From Roseiflexus sp. RS-1 (GTDB lineage Bacteria > Chloroflexota > Chloroflexia > Chloroflexales > Roseiflexaceae): a stretch of 64,000 bases of DNA. The notes under the pieces are model-generated. The model did not search any database. It saw nothing but the letters and a program-made list of their open reading frames with translations, and had not been told where the DNA came from. This document shows positions 31,134 to 40,113 of this stretch, piece by piece. The DNA lies in assembly GCF_000016665.1 (NCBI RefSeq), contig NC_009523.1, positions 3,347,501 to 3,411,500 of the forward strand. The letters run 5' to 3'. Position numbers and translations under genes: made by a program. Numbering within the stretch: position 1 is the stretch's first letter; each line of letters starts with the position of its first letter.

Positions 31134-32960
31134 TCACGCTGCCCAGAGCAGCGGTTCATCGCGGAACTGGCGGCGATGCAATTCGGCGTACAATCCGCCG
31201 CGCGCGAGCAGTTCTTTGTGTGTGCCGCGCTCGACGATTCGCCCCTGATCGAGCACCAGCACCAGATCGGCATCGTGCACGGTCGAGAGACGGTGGGCAA
31301 TGACGAAACTGGTGCGCCCACGCAGCAAACGACGCAGCGCCTGCTGGATCAACTGTTCGGTGCGCGTATCGACGCTGCTGGTCGCCTCATCGAGAATAAG
31401 GATGCGTGGGTCTGCCAGGATTGCGCGTGCAATCCCGATCAACTGACGTTGCCCCTGACTGAGGTTGCTCCCCCGTTCACTCAGGTGCGTCTGGTACCCA
31501 TCCGGCAGTCGCATGATGAAATCATGCGCATTTGCAGTCCTTGCAGCCGCTTCAACCTCTTCATCGGTCGCGTCGAGGCGTCCATAACGGATGTTATCGG
31601 CGATTGTACCGGAGAAGAGAAAACTATCCTGGAGCACAACTCCCATCTGGGAGCGCAGACTGGCGCGCGTCACCCTGCGCACATCAACGCCGTCGATCAA
31701 TACCGCCCCGGCGCTGACATCGTAGAAACGTCCGATCAGGTTAACCAGCGTCGTTTTGCCAGCGCCGGTCGGACCAACCAGCGCAATCGTCTGCCCTGGC
31801 TCGGCAACCAGGCAGATATCCTTGAGCACGTAGCGCTCTTCATCCACCGGTTGATCTCCGGGGCGAGCGCCATAACTGAACCACACGTGATCGAACTCGA
31901 CCCGTCCCTCGATCCGTGGCAGTTCCTGCGCATCGGGAGCGTCAACCAGATTGGGGGGCGTGTCAAGCAGCGCAAAAATACGCTCCGCTGCCGCCAGCGC
32001 CGACTGAGCAGTCGTATAAAACGCCGAAAGCGCCTGCACCGGGCGGAAGAACTGCTGCACATAGGTCAGGAATGCCACAACCACACCGATGGTCACCACG
32101 TCTTGCAGAACCAGCCAGCCGCCAAACCCTGCCACGATAGCGACAGCAACGGTCGAGAGTATATCCACAGCTGGCATAAACGCTGACGTAATCGCGGTCG
32201 CATTCACGTTTGCATCACGGTTCGCCGCGTTGCGCTCCGCGAAGCGCTGCTGGTTGAGCGCAGTGCGCGTAAACGCCTGCGCAACCTTGACGCCTGCAAT
32301 TTCTTCCTGAATATCCGCCGACACATCGCCAATCGTCGCACGGGTGCGTCGGAACGCCCGGCGCGACAACTGCGAGAACAGACCGGTCATCCAGATCATC
32401 ACCGGGATAACGACGAAGCTTGCCAGCGCCAGTCGCCAGTCGAGGGCGATCATTGCCACCAGGATGCCGATCAATCCGAACAGGCTGCCGAGCACCTGTA
32501 CCAGACCCTGACCCATCAACTGGGTGATCACTTCGGTGTCGTTCACCACACGCGACATCAACTCACCAGCCGGGCGGCGGTCGAAGAAGCGCAATGACAT
32601 CCGCTGCAATGCAGCGAAGATTTCGCTGCGCAGCTGCGCCAGCACCTGTTGCCCCACCTCACCCATCAGCATGAACTGATACCGTCCGGCAGCCAGACCG
32701 GCGACATACACCACCAGGAGCAATAGCATCAGGCGATTCAATTCGTTCCCATCACGCTGTGCGATTGCGCCATCAATCGCCACGCCGATCAGCAACGGAC
32801 CCAGCGCCTGAGACGTTGCTGCAATCACAACCAGCACAAGGATCGCCAGTAATCGCCGCCAGTAGGGGCGCAGATAGCCAAGGAGCCGACGCGCGACCGC
32901 GCCCCGCTGTTCCGCCCGCTCTTGCGGCAACTCGGCGACCCGCTGCAACATATGCATCAT
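31134..32960 (-). CDS. ABC exporter half-transporter, catalytically canonical subunit with altered signature
   Basis: A 608-residue type IV ABC exporter subunit: six-helix membrane domain (about 25-330) and a nucleotide-binding domain. Walker A is GPTGAGKTT, Walker B with catalytic Glu is ILDEATSSVD (E525), and the H-loop histidine is H556. The signature motif is degenerate, LSQGQ (500-504) in place of LSGGQ. Together with the subunit at 33481, which has the opposite pattern, this points to an asymmetric heterodimer. Its ATG overlaps the stop of the flavin-protein gene as ATGA. Probable drug or lipid exporter; the substrate is unknown. Confidence 0.9.
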   Translation of the reverse strand: MMHMLQRVAELPQERAEQRGAVARRLLGYLRPYWRRLLAILVLVVIAATSQALGPLLIGVAIDGAIAQRDGNELNRLMLLLLVVYVAGLAAGRYQFMLMGEVGQQVLAQLRSEIFAALQRMSLRFFDRRPAGELMSRVVNDTEVITQLMGQGLVQVLGSLFGLIGILVAMIALDWRLALASFVVIPVMIWMTGLFSQLSRRAFRRTRATIGDVSADIQEEIAGVKVAQAFTRTALNQQRFAERNAANRDANVNATAITSAFMPAVDILSTVAVAIVAGFGGWLVLQDVVTIGVVVAFLTYVQQFFRPVQALSAFYTTAQSALAAAERIFALLDTPPNLVDAPDAQELPRIEGRVEFDHVWFSYGARPGDQPVDEERYVLKDICLVAEPGQTIALVGPTGAGKTTLVNLIGRFYDVSAGAVLIDGVDVRRVTRASLRSQMGVVLQDSFLFSGTIADNIRYGRLDATDEEVEAAARTANAHDFIMRLPDGYQTHLSERGSNLSQGQRQLIGIARAILADPRILILDEATSSVDTRTEQLIQQALRRLLRGRTSFVIAHRLSTVHDADLVLVLDQGRIVERGTHKELLARGGLYAELHRRQFRDEPLLWAA

Positions 32961-33430
32961 ATGCGTTGCTCCCTGATCGTTTTCAACGTTCTGACCGGAC
33001 TCAACCTGAGAATCGGAAGGCGTCGCGTTGTGCGCCGCCGATATTCCTCATAGGCGGGATAGATAGCAACCAATCGCCGCCACAATCGCTCATATTCCTC
33101 CGGATCATCGATCTCAATAGCGACAGCAGAGGTCACAAGCCCGTGATCCTCAACCACGACGCGCGGATCGGCGCGCACATTGAGATACCAGTGCGGCGGC
33201 GTATCGCTGCCGCCCCACGAGCCAACCACAACGTAGTCGCCGCCGTCACGCACGAACAGCAGAGGGGTAATGCGTTTTTTTCCGCTGCGCCGCCCGGTCG
33301 TGACGAGAAGAATGCAGTGGCGCCCCAGAAACGGATGCGGCAATGCGCCGCGCGTCAACCGATAGAGCGCCACGTGCGTCGCTGTCGCCACTTTGACCAG
33401 TTGAACAAAGAGTGGGTGATGTTTTGCCAT
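32957..33430 (-). CDS. DDN-family (nitroreductase/deazaflavin-dependent) oxidoreductase
   Basis: A 157-residue split-barrel protein of the DUF385/DDN family, with the signature LVTTGRRSGKKRITPLL and the flavin-loop WYLNVRADPRVVVE. Relatives use F420 or FMN to reduce quinones and nitro compounds. The start at 33430 gives family length; an upstream start would be built from the AACGTT repeats. The gene sits between two ABC exporter genes and overlaps the next by ATGA, so it belongs to the MarR-led operon. Which cofactor it uses cannot be told. Confidence 0.82.
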   Translation of the reverse strand: MAKHHPLFVQLVKVATATHVALYRLTRGALPHPFLGRHCILLVTTGRRSGKKRITPLLFVRDGGDYVVVGSWGGSDTPPHWYLNVRADPRVVVEDHGLVTSAVAIEIDDPEEYERLWRRLVAIYPAYEEYRRRTTRRLPILRLSPVRTLKTIREQRI

Positions 33431-33461
33431 AGAAATCACGATCAAAGACGTAATAACGTTC

Positions 33462-33495
33462 AACGTTGAACGTTCACCTTTCAACGTTCAACGTT
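33462..33495. repeat. 13-bp AACGTT-type inverted repeat
   Basis: AACGTTGAACGTT (33462-33474) pairs perfectly with 33483-33495 across an 8-base loop; another AACGTTC unit precedes it at 33455. It covers the last codons and stop of the upstream ABC gene and the spacer before the flavin protein, so it could be an mRNA-stabilising or processing hairpin. Confidence 0.7.
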
Positions 33496-35301
33496 CAACA
33501 TTTCCTCCTCCACGGTCTCGACCTCTTCTCGCACACCGCCAAACTGCGAGTCGATGATCTCGCCGTAGAGGGCGCTGGTCGCCAGCAACTCCTCGTGCGC
33601 ACCCTGCGCGACGATGCGACCGTTATCGAGCACCAGGATCAGATCGGCACGGCGCACTGTACTGATGCGTTGTGCAATCACAAACGAGGTGCGCCCCTCC
33701 ATCAGTCGTTCGAGCGCCAGTTGAATCTGATACTCAGTTTCCGCATCGACGGACGAGGTGCTATCATCGAGGATCAGAATGCGCGGATCACGCAGAAGGG
33801 CGCGCGCGATGGCGATCCGCTGCTTCTGACCGCCCGACAATCCAACGCCGCGCTCGCCGATGATCGTGTTGTATCCGTTGGGCAGGGCAGTAATGAACTC
33901 GTGCGCCTGCGCCGCGCGTGCAGCTGCTTCGACTTCGGCATCGGTCGCATCGGGGCGACCGTAGGCAATATTGTCGCGCACGCTGCCGCTGAACAGCGTG
34001 GTATCCTGCAACACGATTCCGATCTGCGCCCGCAGACTTTCGAGCGTTACGTCACGCACATCGATCCCGTCGATAGTGACGCGACCGTGGGTGACATCGT
34101 AGAAACGCGGGATGAGATTGATAATTGTACTCTTCCCGGCGCCGGTCTTCCCCAGGATTGCCACCGTCTGTCCTGGCTCGGCAACAAATGAGACATCTTT
34201 GAGGATGTACTTCTCCTCGCGTATCGGGCGCCGCGCATCGGACGCCGGATGGTCGTTCGCCCTGACGCCATAGCCAAACCAGACATGATCGAACACAACG
34301 CGCCCCTTGACCGGCGGAAGCGGACGAGCGCCGGGACGGTCATGCACTTCGCTTTCGACATCGAGCACTTCGAAGATGCGCTCGGCGCTCACCGCTGCAC
34401 GAGCCAGCTGCGCCATGATCATGCCCAGCATCATCAGCGGCATGATCAGCAACGCCAGGTAGGTGTTGAACGCTACAAGTTCGCCGATGGTCAATGCTCC
34501 GCCGATCACCTGATACCCGCCAAACCAGATCACCGCCAGCGTACCAAGGTTGCCGATAAAGAAGATCAGGGGGAATGCCAGCGACATGGCGCGGATCGAT
34601 TGCAGGTTGGCGTCGAGCAGACGCTGATTCAGGCGACCATAGCGCTGCCACTCATACGGTTCACGGGCGAATGCCTGCACCACCCGCACACCGGCAAGAT
34701 TCTCCTGCAACGCCGTGTTGAGCGCGCCCAACCGCTGCTGGATCTGATCGAACAGCGGTCGCACCACATTCATGAAGAAGCCGATGACTCCCGCCATCAA
34801 TGGCACGGTCAGCAGCACGAGCAGCGCCAGTTGCCAGTTCATCAGCAGCATCGCCGTGATGCACCCGATAATCAGCGCAGCGGCGTTCAATAACTGCAAC
34901 AGACCCATGCCGATGAAGGTGCGAACCTGTTCGACATCACTGGTGATCCGGGTCATTAACTGCCCGGTCTGCGCCCGATCGTGATAGGAAAAACTCAGCC
35001 CCTGAATTTTGGCGAAGAGCGCGTTGCGCAGATCGTAGGCAACCGCCTGTGACGCTTTTTCAGACCAGAAACCGGACGTGAAACTGAACACGCCGCGAAT
35101 AATCGCGATCCCCACCAGTGCAACCGACAGCCATGCCAGCGCACCCGGATTGCGTCCTGCGATGCCCTGATCGATCAGCAGTCGCAGGGCTTGTGGCGTG
35201 ACAAGGTTGGCGCCAGCCGCCAGGACAAGGCTTACAAATGCGCCAAAAGCGAGCCAGAGATACGGCTTCAAGAACGTCAGCGAGCGGCGAAGCGGACTCA
35301 T
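33481..35301 (-). CDS. ABC exporter half-transporter, degenerate catalytic site with normal signature
   Basis: A 606-residue subunit with a six-helix membrane domain (about 15-310) and a nucleotide-binding domain. Walker A GKTGAGKST and signature LSGGQ (488-492) are standard, but the catalytic Glu after Walker B is Asp (ILDDSTS, D513) and the H-loop His is Gln (Q544). Paired with the subunit at 31134, one composite ATP site would be canonical (its Walker B/H with this LSGGQ) and the other degenerate, as in BmrCD or TM287/288. Its start overlaps the MarR gene stop as ATGA. The acidic C-terminal tail is encoded by the repeat region. Confidence 0.91.
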   Translation of the reverse strand: MSPLRRSLTFLKPYLWLAFGAFVSLVLAAGANLVTPQALRLLIDQGIAGRNPGALAWLSVALVGIAIIRGVFSFTSGFWSEKASQAVAYDLRNALFAKIQGLSFSYHDRAQTGQLMTRITSDVEQVRTFIGMGLLQLLNAAALIIGCITAMLLMNWQLALLVLLTVPLMAGVIGFFMNVVRPLFDQIQQRLGALNTALQENLAGVRVVQAFAREPYEWQRYGRLNQRLLDANLQSIRAMSLAFPLIFFIGNLGTLAVIWFGGYQVIGGALTIGELVAFNTYLALLIMPLMMLGMIMAQLARAAVSAERIFEVLDVESEVHDRPGARPLPPVKGRVVFDHVWFGYGVRANDHPASDARRPIREEKYILKDVSFVAEPGQTVAILGKTGAGKSTIINLIPRFYDVTHGRVTIDGIDVRDVTLESLRAQIGIVLQDTTLFSGSVRDNIAYGRPDATDAEVEAAARAAQAHEFITALPNGYNTIIGERGVGLSGGQKQRIAIARALLRDPRILILDDSTSSVDAETEYQIQLALERLMEGRTSFVIAQRISTVRRADLILVLDNGRIVAQGAHEELLATSALYGEIIDSQFGGVREEVETVEEEMLNVER

Positions 35302-35780
35302 GAAACTTCTCCTGAGACAGAACCAACCGATAGCGGACAGGAAGTATTGAGCAGCGTGTGCAGGGCGCTCAGTCCGTCATACAGGCGCGCACGATCATGG
35401 GCGTCGAGTTGCGCGATCAGGGCAGCGGCGACATCTCTGGCGGCGTGGACCATTGCCGCATGCGCTGCATGACCGGCAGGCGTCAGGTGCAGGACGACTT
35501 TACGGCGGTCATCCGGCGCAGTGGTGCGCGCCACCCATTCGCGTTGCACCAGCACATCAACTGTGCGCGACATCGACGATGGCGTGACCTGATGCGCTGC
35601 GGCAAGTTCGCTCAAACTCCACGGGCGCGCTGCAAGCATCGCCAGCATGCGCAGTTGCACCAGCGTCGGCATGTCATCATCGTCGCTGTAGCGCTGGCGC
35701 ATGGCGCTGGCAATGGTGCGCATCAAGCCTGGAACAGTATCGAGCAGCAGCGCTGCGCATTCGTAAGCGGAGGCAGACAT
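35298..35780 (-). CDS. MarR-family transcriptional regulator
   Basis: A 160-residue winged-HTH regulator with WSLSELAAAHQVTPSSMSRTVDVLVQREWV as recognition region and the DDRRKVVLHLTPAG wing. It leads an operon with the two ABC subunits and the flavin protein (overlap of 4 bp with the first), so it very likely controls that exporter and itself. I chose the ATG at 35780, since the upstream ATG at 35804 would leave only about five bases of leader from the mapped promoter. Confidence 0.88.
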   Translation of the reverse strand: MSASAYECAALLLDTVPGLMRTIASAMRQRYSDDDDMPTLVQLRMLAMLAARPWSLSELAAAHQVTPSSMSRTVDVLVQREWVARTTAPDDRRKVVLHLTPAGHAAHAAMVHAARDVAAALIAQLDAHDRARLYDGLSALHTLLNTSCPLSVGSVSGEVS

Positions 35781-35810
35781 GGAAAACGATGTACCATACA
35801 ACATTCAGAC

Positions 35811-35845
35811 AGTACAACTATACCTGAATTGTGATCGAGCGTCAA
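35811..35845 (-). promoter_or_regulatory. Promoter of the MarR-ABC operon, with repeated ACAAC boxes
   Basis: On the minus strand TTGACG (35840-35845), a 17-bp spacer and TATAGT (35817-35822). Overlapping and just downstream of the -10 box are two TTGTA-type half-sites (at about 35797-35801 and 35813-35817), a plausible site for autoregulation by the MarR protein. Confidence 0.7.
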
Positions 35846-35879
35846 ATCCGCCGAGGGTGGAAGGTTGTCACAGGGGGCG

Positions 35880-36395
35880 TCAACATCCTGCGTGTGATTC
35901 GCCCGACGGTTGAGCATCGAGGAGCGACGACGCTCGTCGCAGGTGATCGACGGTGAGCGTATAGGCGCGTGCGAAGCCGCCGACATACCGCGCGCCGTCG
36001 GCAGTGAAACGGTAGAGATTGAAGTCGGCAAAATCGAAGAGCATCGCCGCCGCCGGATGACGCGCAAGGTAGCGTTCGCGTCCGGTTGCATATTCCGGGG
36101 TATCTTTTGCCACCAGGTCAACGACGCCGCTCAACGTGATGCGCGCCAGCGTTTGCACATCCGCCGTTGCGGGAGTCTCCGGCTCGGCGATCAGCAGTGC
36201 TGCACGTCGATCGGCGCGCAGGTGACGGGTGTGTGGCGAGAGATCGCTCAAATGGAGCAGATACCCGCACAGATCATCCTCGACAGCATACGCCACCAGC
36301 GACACAAACGGCGCACCTTCAGCCAGCGTTCCCAGTGAGGCGACACGCTGACCGCGTATGAGCCGTGCCACGAATGGAAGTTCTTCTTGAAGCAT
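35880..36395 (-). CDS. HugZ-like pyridoxamine-phosphate-oxidase-fold protein
   Basis: A 171-residue split-barrel protein. The N-terminal block VASLGTLAEGAPFVSLVAYA and the segment LHLSDLSPHTRHLRADRRAALLI are typical of HugZ/PPOx-like proteins, and FNLYRFTADGARYVGGFARAY matches the C-terminal HugZ signature. Relatives bind heme and degrade it, or bind FMN. AGGGAG lies just before the ATG at 36395. It is divergent from lysJ, 84 bp away, with no clear promoter in the gap. Confidence 0.78.
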   Translation of the reverse strand: MLQEELPFVARLIRGQRVASLGTLAEGAPFVSLVAYAVEDDLCGYLLHLSDLSPHTRHLRADRRAALLIAEPETPATADVQTLARITLSGVVDLVAKDTPEYATGRERYLARHPAAAMLFDFADFNLYRFTADGARYVGGFARAYTLTVDHLRRASSLLDAQPSGESHAGC

Positions 36396-36479
36396 AGCGA
36401 CTCCCTGTGCATTTTCAGGTATGATACTGCTGATTGCCCAACCGGTCGTCACACACCGCCATTCAGGAGATGATTGATC

Positions 36480-37649
36480 ATGACGCTACCTCTCAGTGAG
36501 TCTATCATATCCGCCGAGGCAGCATACACCTCCGGCGTCTACCCCAAACGTCAGGTTGCGATTGTCCGCGGCGAGGGGGCGCTGCTCTGGGATGCCGATG
36601 GACGCATGTATATCGACTGCGTTGGCGGACAGGGCGCTGCGAACCTGGGGCATGCCCATCCCGCGATTGTGGCAGCCATTCGTGAACAGGCGGAGCGCCT
36701 GATCAGTTGCCCGGAGATTTTCTACAACGACCAGCGTGCCGCGTACCTGACGGAACTGGCAGCCGCGCTGCCCTTTGCCGCGCGGATTTTTCTGTGCAAC
36801 TCGGGCGCGGAGGCGATCGAGGGCGCAATCAAAATCGCGCGCCTGAAGACCAGACGAACCGGGATCGTTGCAGCTGTGCGCGGGTTCCACGGTCGCACGA
36901 TGGGGGCGCTTTCGGCAACGTTCGAGCCGAAGTACCGCGAGCCGTTTATGCCGCTGGTGCCCGGTTTCTCCCACGTGCCGTACAACAACGTGGCGGCGAT
37001 TGAGTCTGCCGTCACCGGGGAGACCGCAGCGGTTCTGCTGGAACCGGTACAGGGCGAAGGCGGCGTTCATCCTGCGCTGCCAGGGTATCTGCAGGAGGTC
37101 GAGCGCATCTGCTGCGAACGCGGCGCGCTGCTGATCATCGACGAGGTGCAGACCGGTTTCGGGCGCACGGGTGCGTTGTTCGCCATCGAGCATCATGGAA
37201 TTGCACCGGCTCTCCTCTGTCTGGCGAAATCGATCGCTGGCGGGTTGCCGATGGGCGCCATCGCTATCAATACCGTCCTTGGTCCGCTGCCGCCAGCCAG
37301 TCATGGAACCACGTTCGGCGGATCGCCGCTCGTCTGCGCCGCCGCGCGTGCTGCGTTGCGCACGCTGCGTGATGAGGATTTGCCACGCCAGGCTGCGGAG
37401 AAGGGTGCATACTTCCTCGAACGCCTCAGCGCGCTGCGTCTTCCGCGCGTGCGCGCTGTGCGCGGTCAGGGGTTGCTGATCGGCATCGAACTGAAAGAGC
37501 GGGTGCAGCCCTTCCTGGTTGCGCTGATGGAGCGTGGCGTGCTGGCGTTGCCCGCCGGACCGAATGTGCTGCGGTTGCTTCCGCCGCTGGTCATCACGCA
37601 CGAGCAGATCAACGCCGTGATCGCTGCAATCGCTGAGGTGCTGGCATGA
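36480..37649 (+). CDS. lysJ: LysJ-type aminotransferase (amino-group carrier pathway)
   Basis: A 389-residue class III aminotransferase close to acetylornithine aminotransferase. PLP lysine is K250 (CLAKSIAGG), with [13 protein letters not shown] and [11 protein letters not shown] as further family blocks. Its partner lysK overlaps it by 4 bp, which identifies it as the enzyme that aminates the semialdehyde bound to the LysW carrier in lysine (and/or ornithine) synthesis. AGGAGA sits 9 nt before the ATG. The other genes of the pathway (lysW, lysX, lysY, lysZ) are not in the window. Confidence 0.87.
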   Translation: MTLPLSESIISAEAAYTSGVYPKRQVAIVRGEGALLWDADGRMYIDCVGGQGAANLGHAHPAIVAAIREQAERLISCPEIFYNDQRAAYLTELAAALPFAARIFLCNSGAEAIEGAIKIARLKTRRTGIVAAVRGFHGRTMGALSATFEPKYREPFMPLVPGFSHVPYNNVAAIESAVTGETAAVLLEPVQGEGGVHPALPGYLQEVERICCERGALLIIDEVQTGFGRTGALFAIEHHGIAPALLCLAKSIAGGLPMGAIAINTVLGPLPPASHGTTFGGSPLVCAAARAALRTLRDEDLPRQAAEKGAYFLERLSALRLPRVRAVRGQGLLIGIELKERVQPFLVALMERGVLALPAGPNVLRLLPPLVITHEQINAVIAAIAEVLA

Positions 37650-38746
37650 CGCTCGATCCCGTCGCCCTGCTCACCCGTATGCTGGAAATCCCGTCTGTTT
37701 CCACCCAGGAAGCGGAACTGGCGCACGTTCTGACGGTGGAAATGGCGCGCCTGGGGTTCGACAGTTTCGTTGACGAAGCGGGAAATGCGGTCGGCATCGC
37801 TGGTGCCGGTCCCGATCTGGTGCTGCTCGGTCATATCGACACCGTTCCGGGGCAGATCCCGGTGCGCATTGAGAACGGCAGGCTCTACGGTCGCGGCGCG
37901 GTTGACGCCAAAGGACCGTTCGCCACGTTCATCTGCGCTGCGGCGCGTCTGACAGCGTCGGGGGAGCGTCTGCCATTCCGCCTTGTGCTGATCGGCGCCG
38001 TGGAAGAAGAAGCCGCCTCATCGAAAGGCGCCCGCCATGCTGCTGAACGCTATCGCCCTATCGCCTGCGTTATCGGCGAGCCGAGCGGGTGGGATCGGAT
38101 CACGCTCGGGTACAAGGGGCGCCTGCTGGTGGACGGATTCTGGGAGCAGCCGATGAGTCACAGCGCCGGGCGCGAGTCGTCCGCTGCTGAACGCGCCGTC
38201 GCCTGCTGGAACGATGTCGCCGCCTATTGTGCAACGTACAACCAGGGGCGCGAGCGACTGTTCGACCAGTTACTCCCCTCGTTGCGCACGATCTGCAGCC
38301 GGAGCGATGGGTTGACCGAGCAGGCGGAACTGACCATCGGCGTGCGCCTGCCGCCGGATGTCCCCCCCGACATGCTGGCATCCGCCATCGCCGGGCATTC
38401 TCACGGCGGCAGGTTACGCTTCCGCGATCTCTGCCCGGCATACCGGGCAGACAAGAACAACCCGCTGGTGCGCGCATTTCTCCGGAGCATCCGGGCATCT
38501 GGCGGAACGCCCGGATTCCTGCTCAAAACCGGTACATCCGATATGAACGTTGTCGGTCCGATCTGGCGCTGCCCCATCCTGGCTTACGGACCGGGAGACT
38601 CGAACCTCGACCACACACCGGATGAGCACATTCTCATCGACGAGTACCTGCGCGCGATCAAGGTGCTCGAAGACGCACTGCGGCATCTGACAGAAGTTGG
38701 GGAGGAGCAACGTTCCAACAGCGCGCGGGACGGCGCTGTCGTCTGA
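37646..38746 (+). CDS. lysK: LysK-type carrier-protein-lysine hydrolase (M20 family)
   Basis: A 366-residue M20 zinc peptidase. Metal and catalytic residues H63 and D65 (GHIDTVPG), D87 (AVDAKGP) and E120/E121 are present. GYKGRL and the block [12 protein letters not shown], followed by [12 protein letters not shown], are hallmarks of LysK, which cleaves lysine or ornithine from LysW. It overlaps lysJ as ATGA. In some lineages LysK serves both lysine and arginine synthesis; which applies here cannot be read from the sequence. A long intergenic repeat region follows. Confidence 0.87.
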   Translation: MTLDPVALLTRMLEIPSVSTQEAELAHVLTVEMARLGFDSFVDEAGNAVGIAGAGPDLVLLGHIDTVPGQIPVRIENGRLYGRGAVDAKGPFATFICAAARLTASGERLPFRLVLIGAVEEEAASSKGARHAAERYRPIACVIGEPSGWDRITLGYKGRLLVDGFWEQPMSHSAGRESSAAERAVACWNDVAAYCATYNQGRERLFDQLLPSLRTICSRSDGLTEQAELTIGVRLPPDVPPDMLASAIAGHSHGGRLRFRDLCPAYRADKNNPLVRAFLRSIRASGGTPGFLLKTGTSDMNVVGPIWRCPILAYGPGDSNLDHTPDEHILIDEYLRAIKVLEDALRHLTEVGEEQRSNSARDGAVV

Positions 38747-39226
38747 CACCAGACTTTACCCCTGCCTCCTTCCTCGTAAGAGGCGAGTTCCTGAGAGAGA
38801 TAAACGGTTTTTTGCATGCCATGCGCTTTTGCCCCTCATCCCCCCAACCCCCTTCTCCCACAAGGGGAGAAGGGGGAGTCTGGGCTTCAGGAAGCCCAGA
38901 ATGAATGAAGATTGAGAATTTATTCCGCTATCCCGCGCTAGCCGTGGGGCTGAAGCCCTCGGCTAGCCAAGGCGAAGCCCGCCTGCGCGGGCTATACCGG
39001 ATTATTTATTCAAAGACCACGAGAAAAGGAATGCAAGGGCTTCCCAAAAAACCTACCCCTGTAAGCAACTCCCTTCTCCCACAAGGGAAGCAGGGGGAGA
39101 CAGGTTGTCCTGAAGCACAAAACAAGAGAAGGAACACAGGGCTTCCCAAAAAACCTACCCTGCAAAAGCCTATGAGTGCGGGACGCCCTCGCTCCGTGGC
39201 GAACAGCGCAGCTTGCGAACCAGAAA
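38747..39226. other. Intergenic repeat block left of the rha cluster
   Basis: No gene is seen. It contains the 53-bp repeat, an element at about 38930-39000 (GCTAGCCGTGGGGCTGAAGC...) that recurs in inverted form at 50999-51066, and two direct copies of GGGCTTCCCAAAAAACCTAC at about 39037 and 39139, whose inverse stands at about 51144-51172. Confidence 0.75.
38826..38878 (+). repeat. Left copy of the 53-bp inverted repeat bracketing the rha cluster
   Basis: Matches the reverse complement of 51208-51260 at 52 of 53 positions; weaker similarity continues outward to about 38780. Inside is a perfect 12-bp hairpin with loop ACAAG. A shorter, diverged copy lies at about 39068-39100. Confidence 0.85.
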
Positions 39227-39262
39227 TCGAAACATCTCGAAAGCACTTGACAACACTCGAAA
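39227..39262 (+). promoter_or_regulatory. Phased TCGAAA boxes, candidate RhaR operator
   Basis: Three exact TCGAAA hexamers begin at 39227, 39237 and 39257, so they are spaced 10 and 20 bp apart on the same face of the helix, and they flank the -35 box at 39247. Direct repeats in helical phase suit DeoR-family binding; autoregulation by the gene at 39321 is inferred. Confidence 0.6.
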
Positions 39263-39275
39263 ATCACGTTACACT
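39247..39275 (+). promoter_or_regulatory. Promoter of the rhamnose operon
   Basis: A perfect TTGACA (39247-39252), a 17-bp spacer and TACACT (39270-39275), with transcription expected near 39282, 40 nt before the regulator ATG. Confidence 0.8.
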
Positions 39276-39320
39276 CTAGCGCAACCGCTTCCGCACAACG
39301 CATATCCGGCTTACGAGCGT

Positions 39321-40103
39321 ATGACCGATATTGGCAATGACGCACTTCCGCCAGAGGTGCGACGCGATCAGATCATGGCGCTCCTTCAGCGTTACGGGCA
39401 GATCTCCGTCAAACGGTGCGCCGAACAGCTTGGCGTCTCCGAGGTGACGATCCGCAATGATTTTGCCCTGCTCGAACGCGAAGGCTTGCTCCGGCGCATC
39501 TGGGGCGGCGCCGTGCTCGACCGACCGTTGTGGCCGGAAGGAAGCTTCGCTTCACGATTGAAGGTCCGGGCGGAAGAAAAGGAACGAATCGCACGCGCAG
39601 CAGCACTGCTGATTAACGATGGCGATACCGTCATGCTCGACGCAAGCACCACCGCCTATGCGATTGCGCGTCAGATCGCCGACCGGCGCAACCTTACCGT
39701 CATCACCAACGGCATGCACCTGGCGCTATCGCTTGGCGCCCATCCCGCCATTACCACCATCGTCATCGGCGGGCAGGTGCGCGGCGACACCGGATCGCTG
39801 ACCGGTACGCTCGCCGAAGAAATGTTGCAGCGGTTGCACGCGGATAAAGGCTTCTTCTCAGCCCGCGGATTGACGCTGGCGAAAGGGCTGACCGAGAGTT
39901 CCATCCCGGAAGGTCTGCTGAAGGCGGAAATGATCCGCCATGTCGATCAGGTTATTGCAGTGCTCGACAGCAGCAAACTGGGAGTCAGTTCACTGACCAG
40001 TTTTTGTCCGGTTGAGGCGATCCACCGCCTGATCACCGCCGGACCTGACGCCGATGAGCGCAGTGCACCCTTTATCGAACTCTTCCCGGTGATGATCGTC
40101 TAG
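39321..40103 (+). CDS. rhaR: DeoR-family regulator of rhamnose use
   Basis: A 260-residue DeoR regulator: N-terminal HTH (about 17-70, [27 protein letters not shown]) and C-terminal sugar-phosphate-sensing domain (about 85-240) with [10 protein letters not shown] and ITNGMHLAL. It heads the rha operon, 10 bp before the transporter ATPase, so it should respond to a rhamnose catabolite such as rhamnulose-1-phosphate. DeoR-type RhaR regulators have been described for Chloroflexales. I chose the ATG at 39321 because it lies downstream of the mapped promoter; the longer open frame begins upstream of it. Confidence 0.85.
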   Translation: MTDIGNDALPPEVRRDQIMALLQRYGQISVKRCAEQLGVSEVTIRNDFALLEREGLLRRIWGGAVLDRPLWPEGSFASRLKVRAEEKERIARAAALLINDGDTVMLDASTTAYAIARQIADRRNLTVITNGMHLALSLGAHPAITTIVIGGQVRGDTGSLTGTLAEEMLQRLHADKGFFSARGLTLAKGLTESSIPEGLLKAEMIRHVDQVIAVLDSSKLGVSSLTSFCPVEAIHRLITAGPDADERSAPFIELFPVMIV

Positions 40104-40113
40104 CGAGGAGAGC

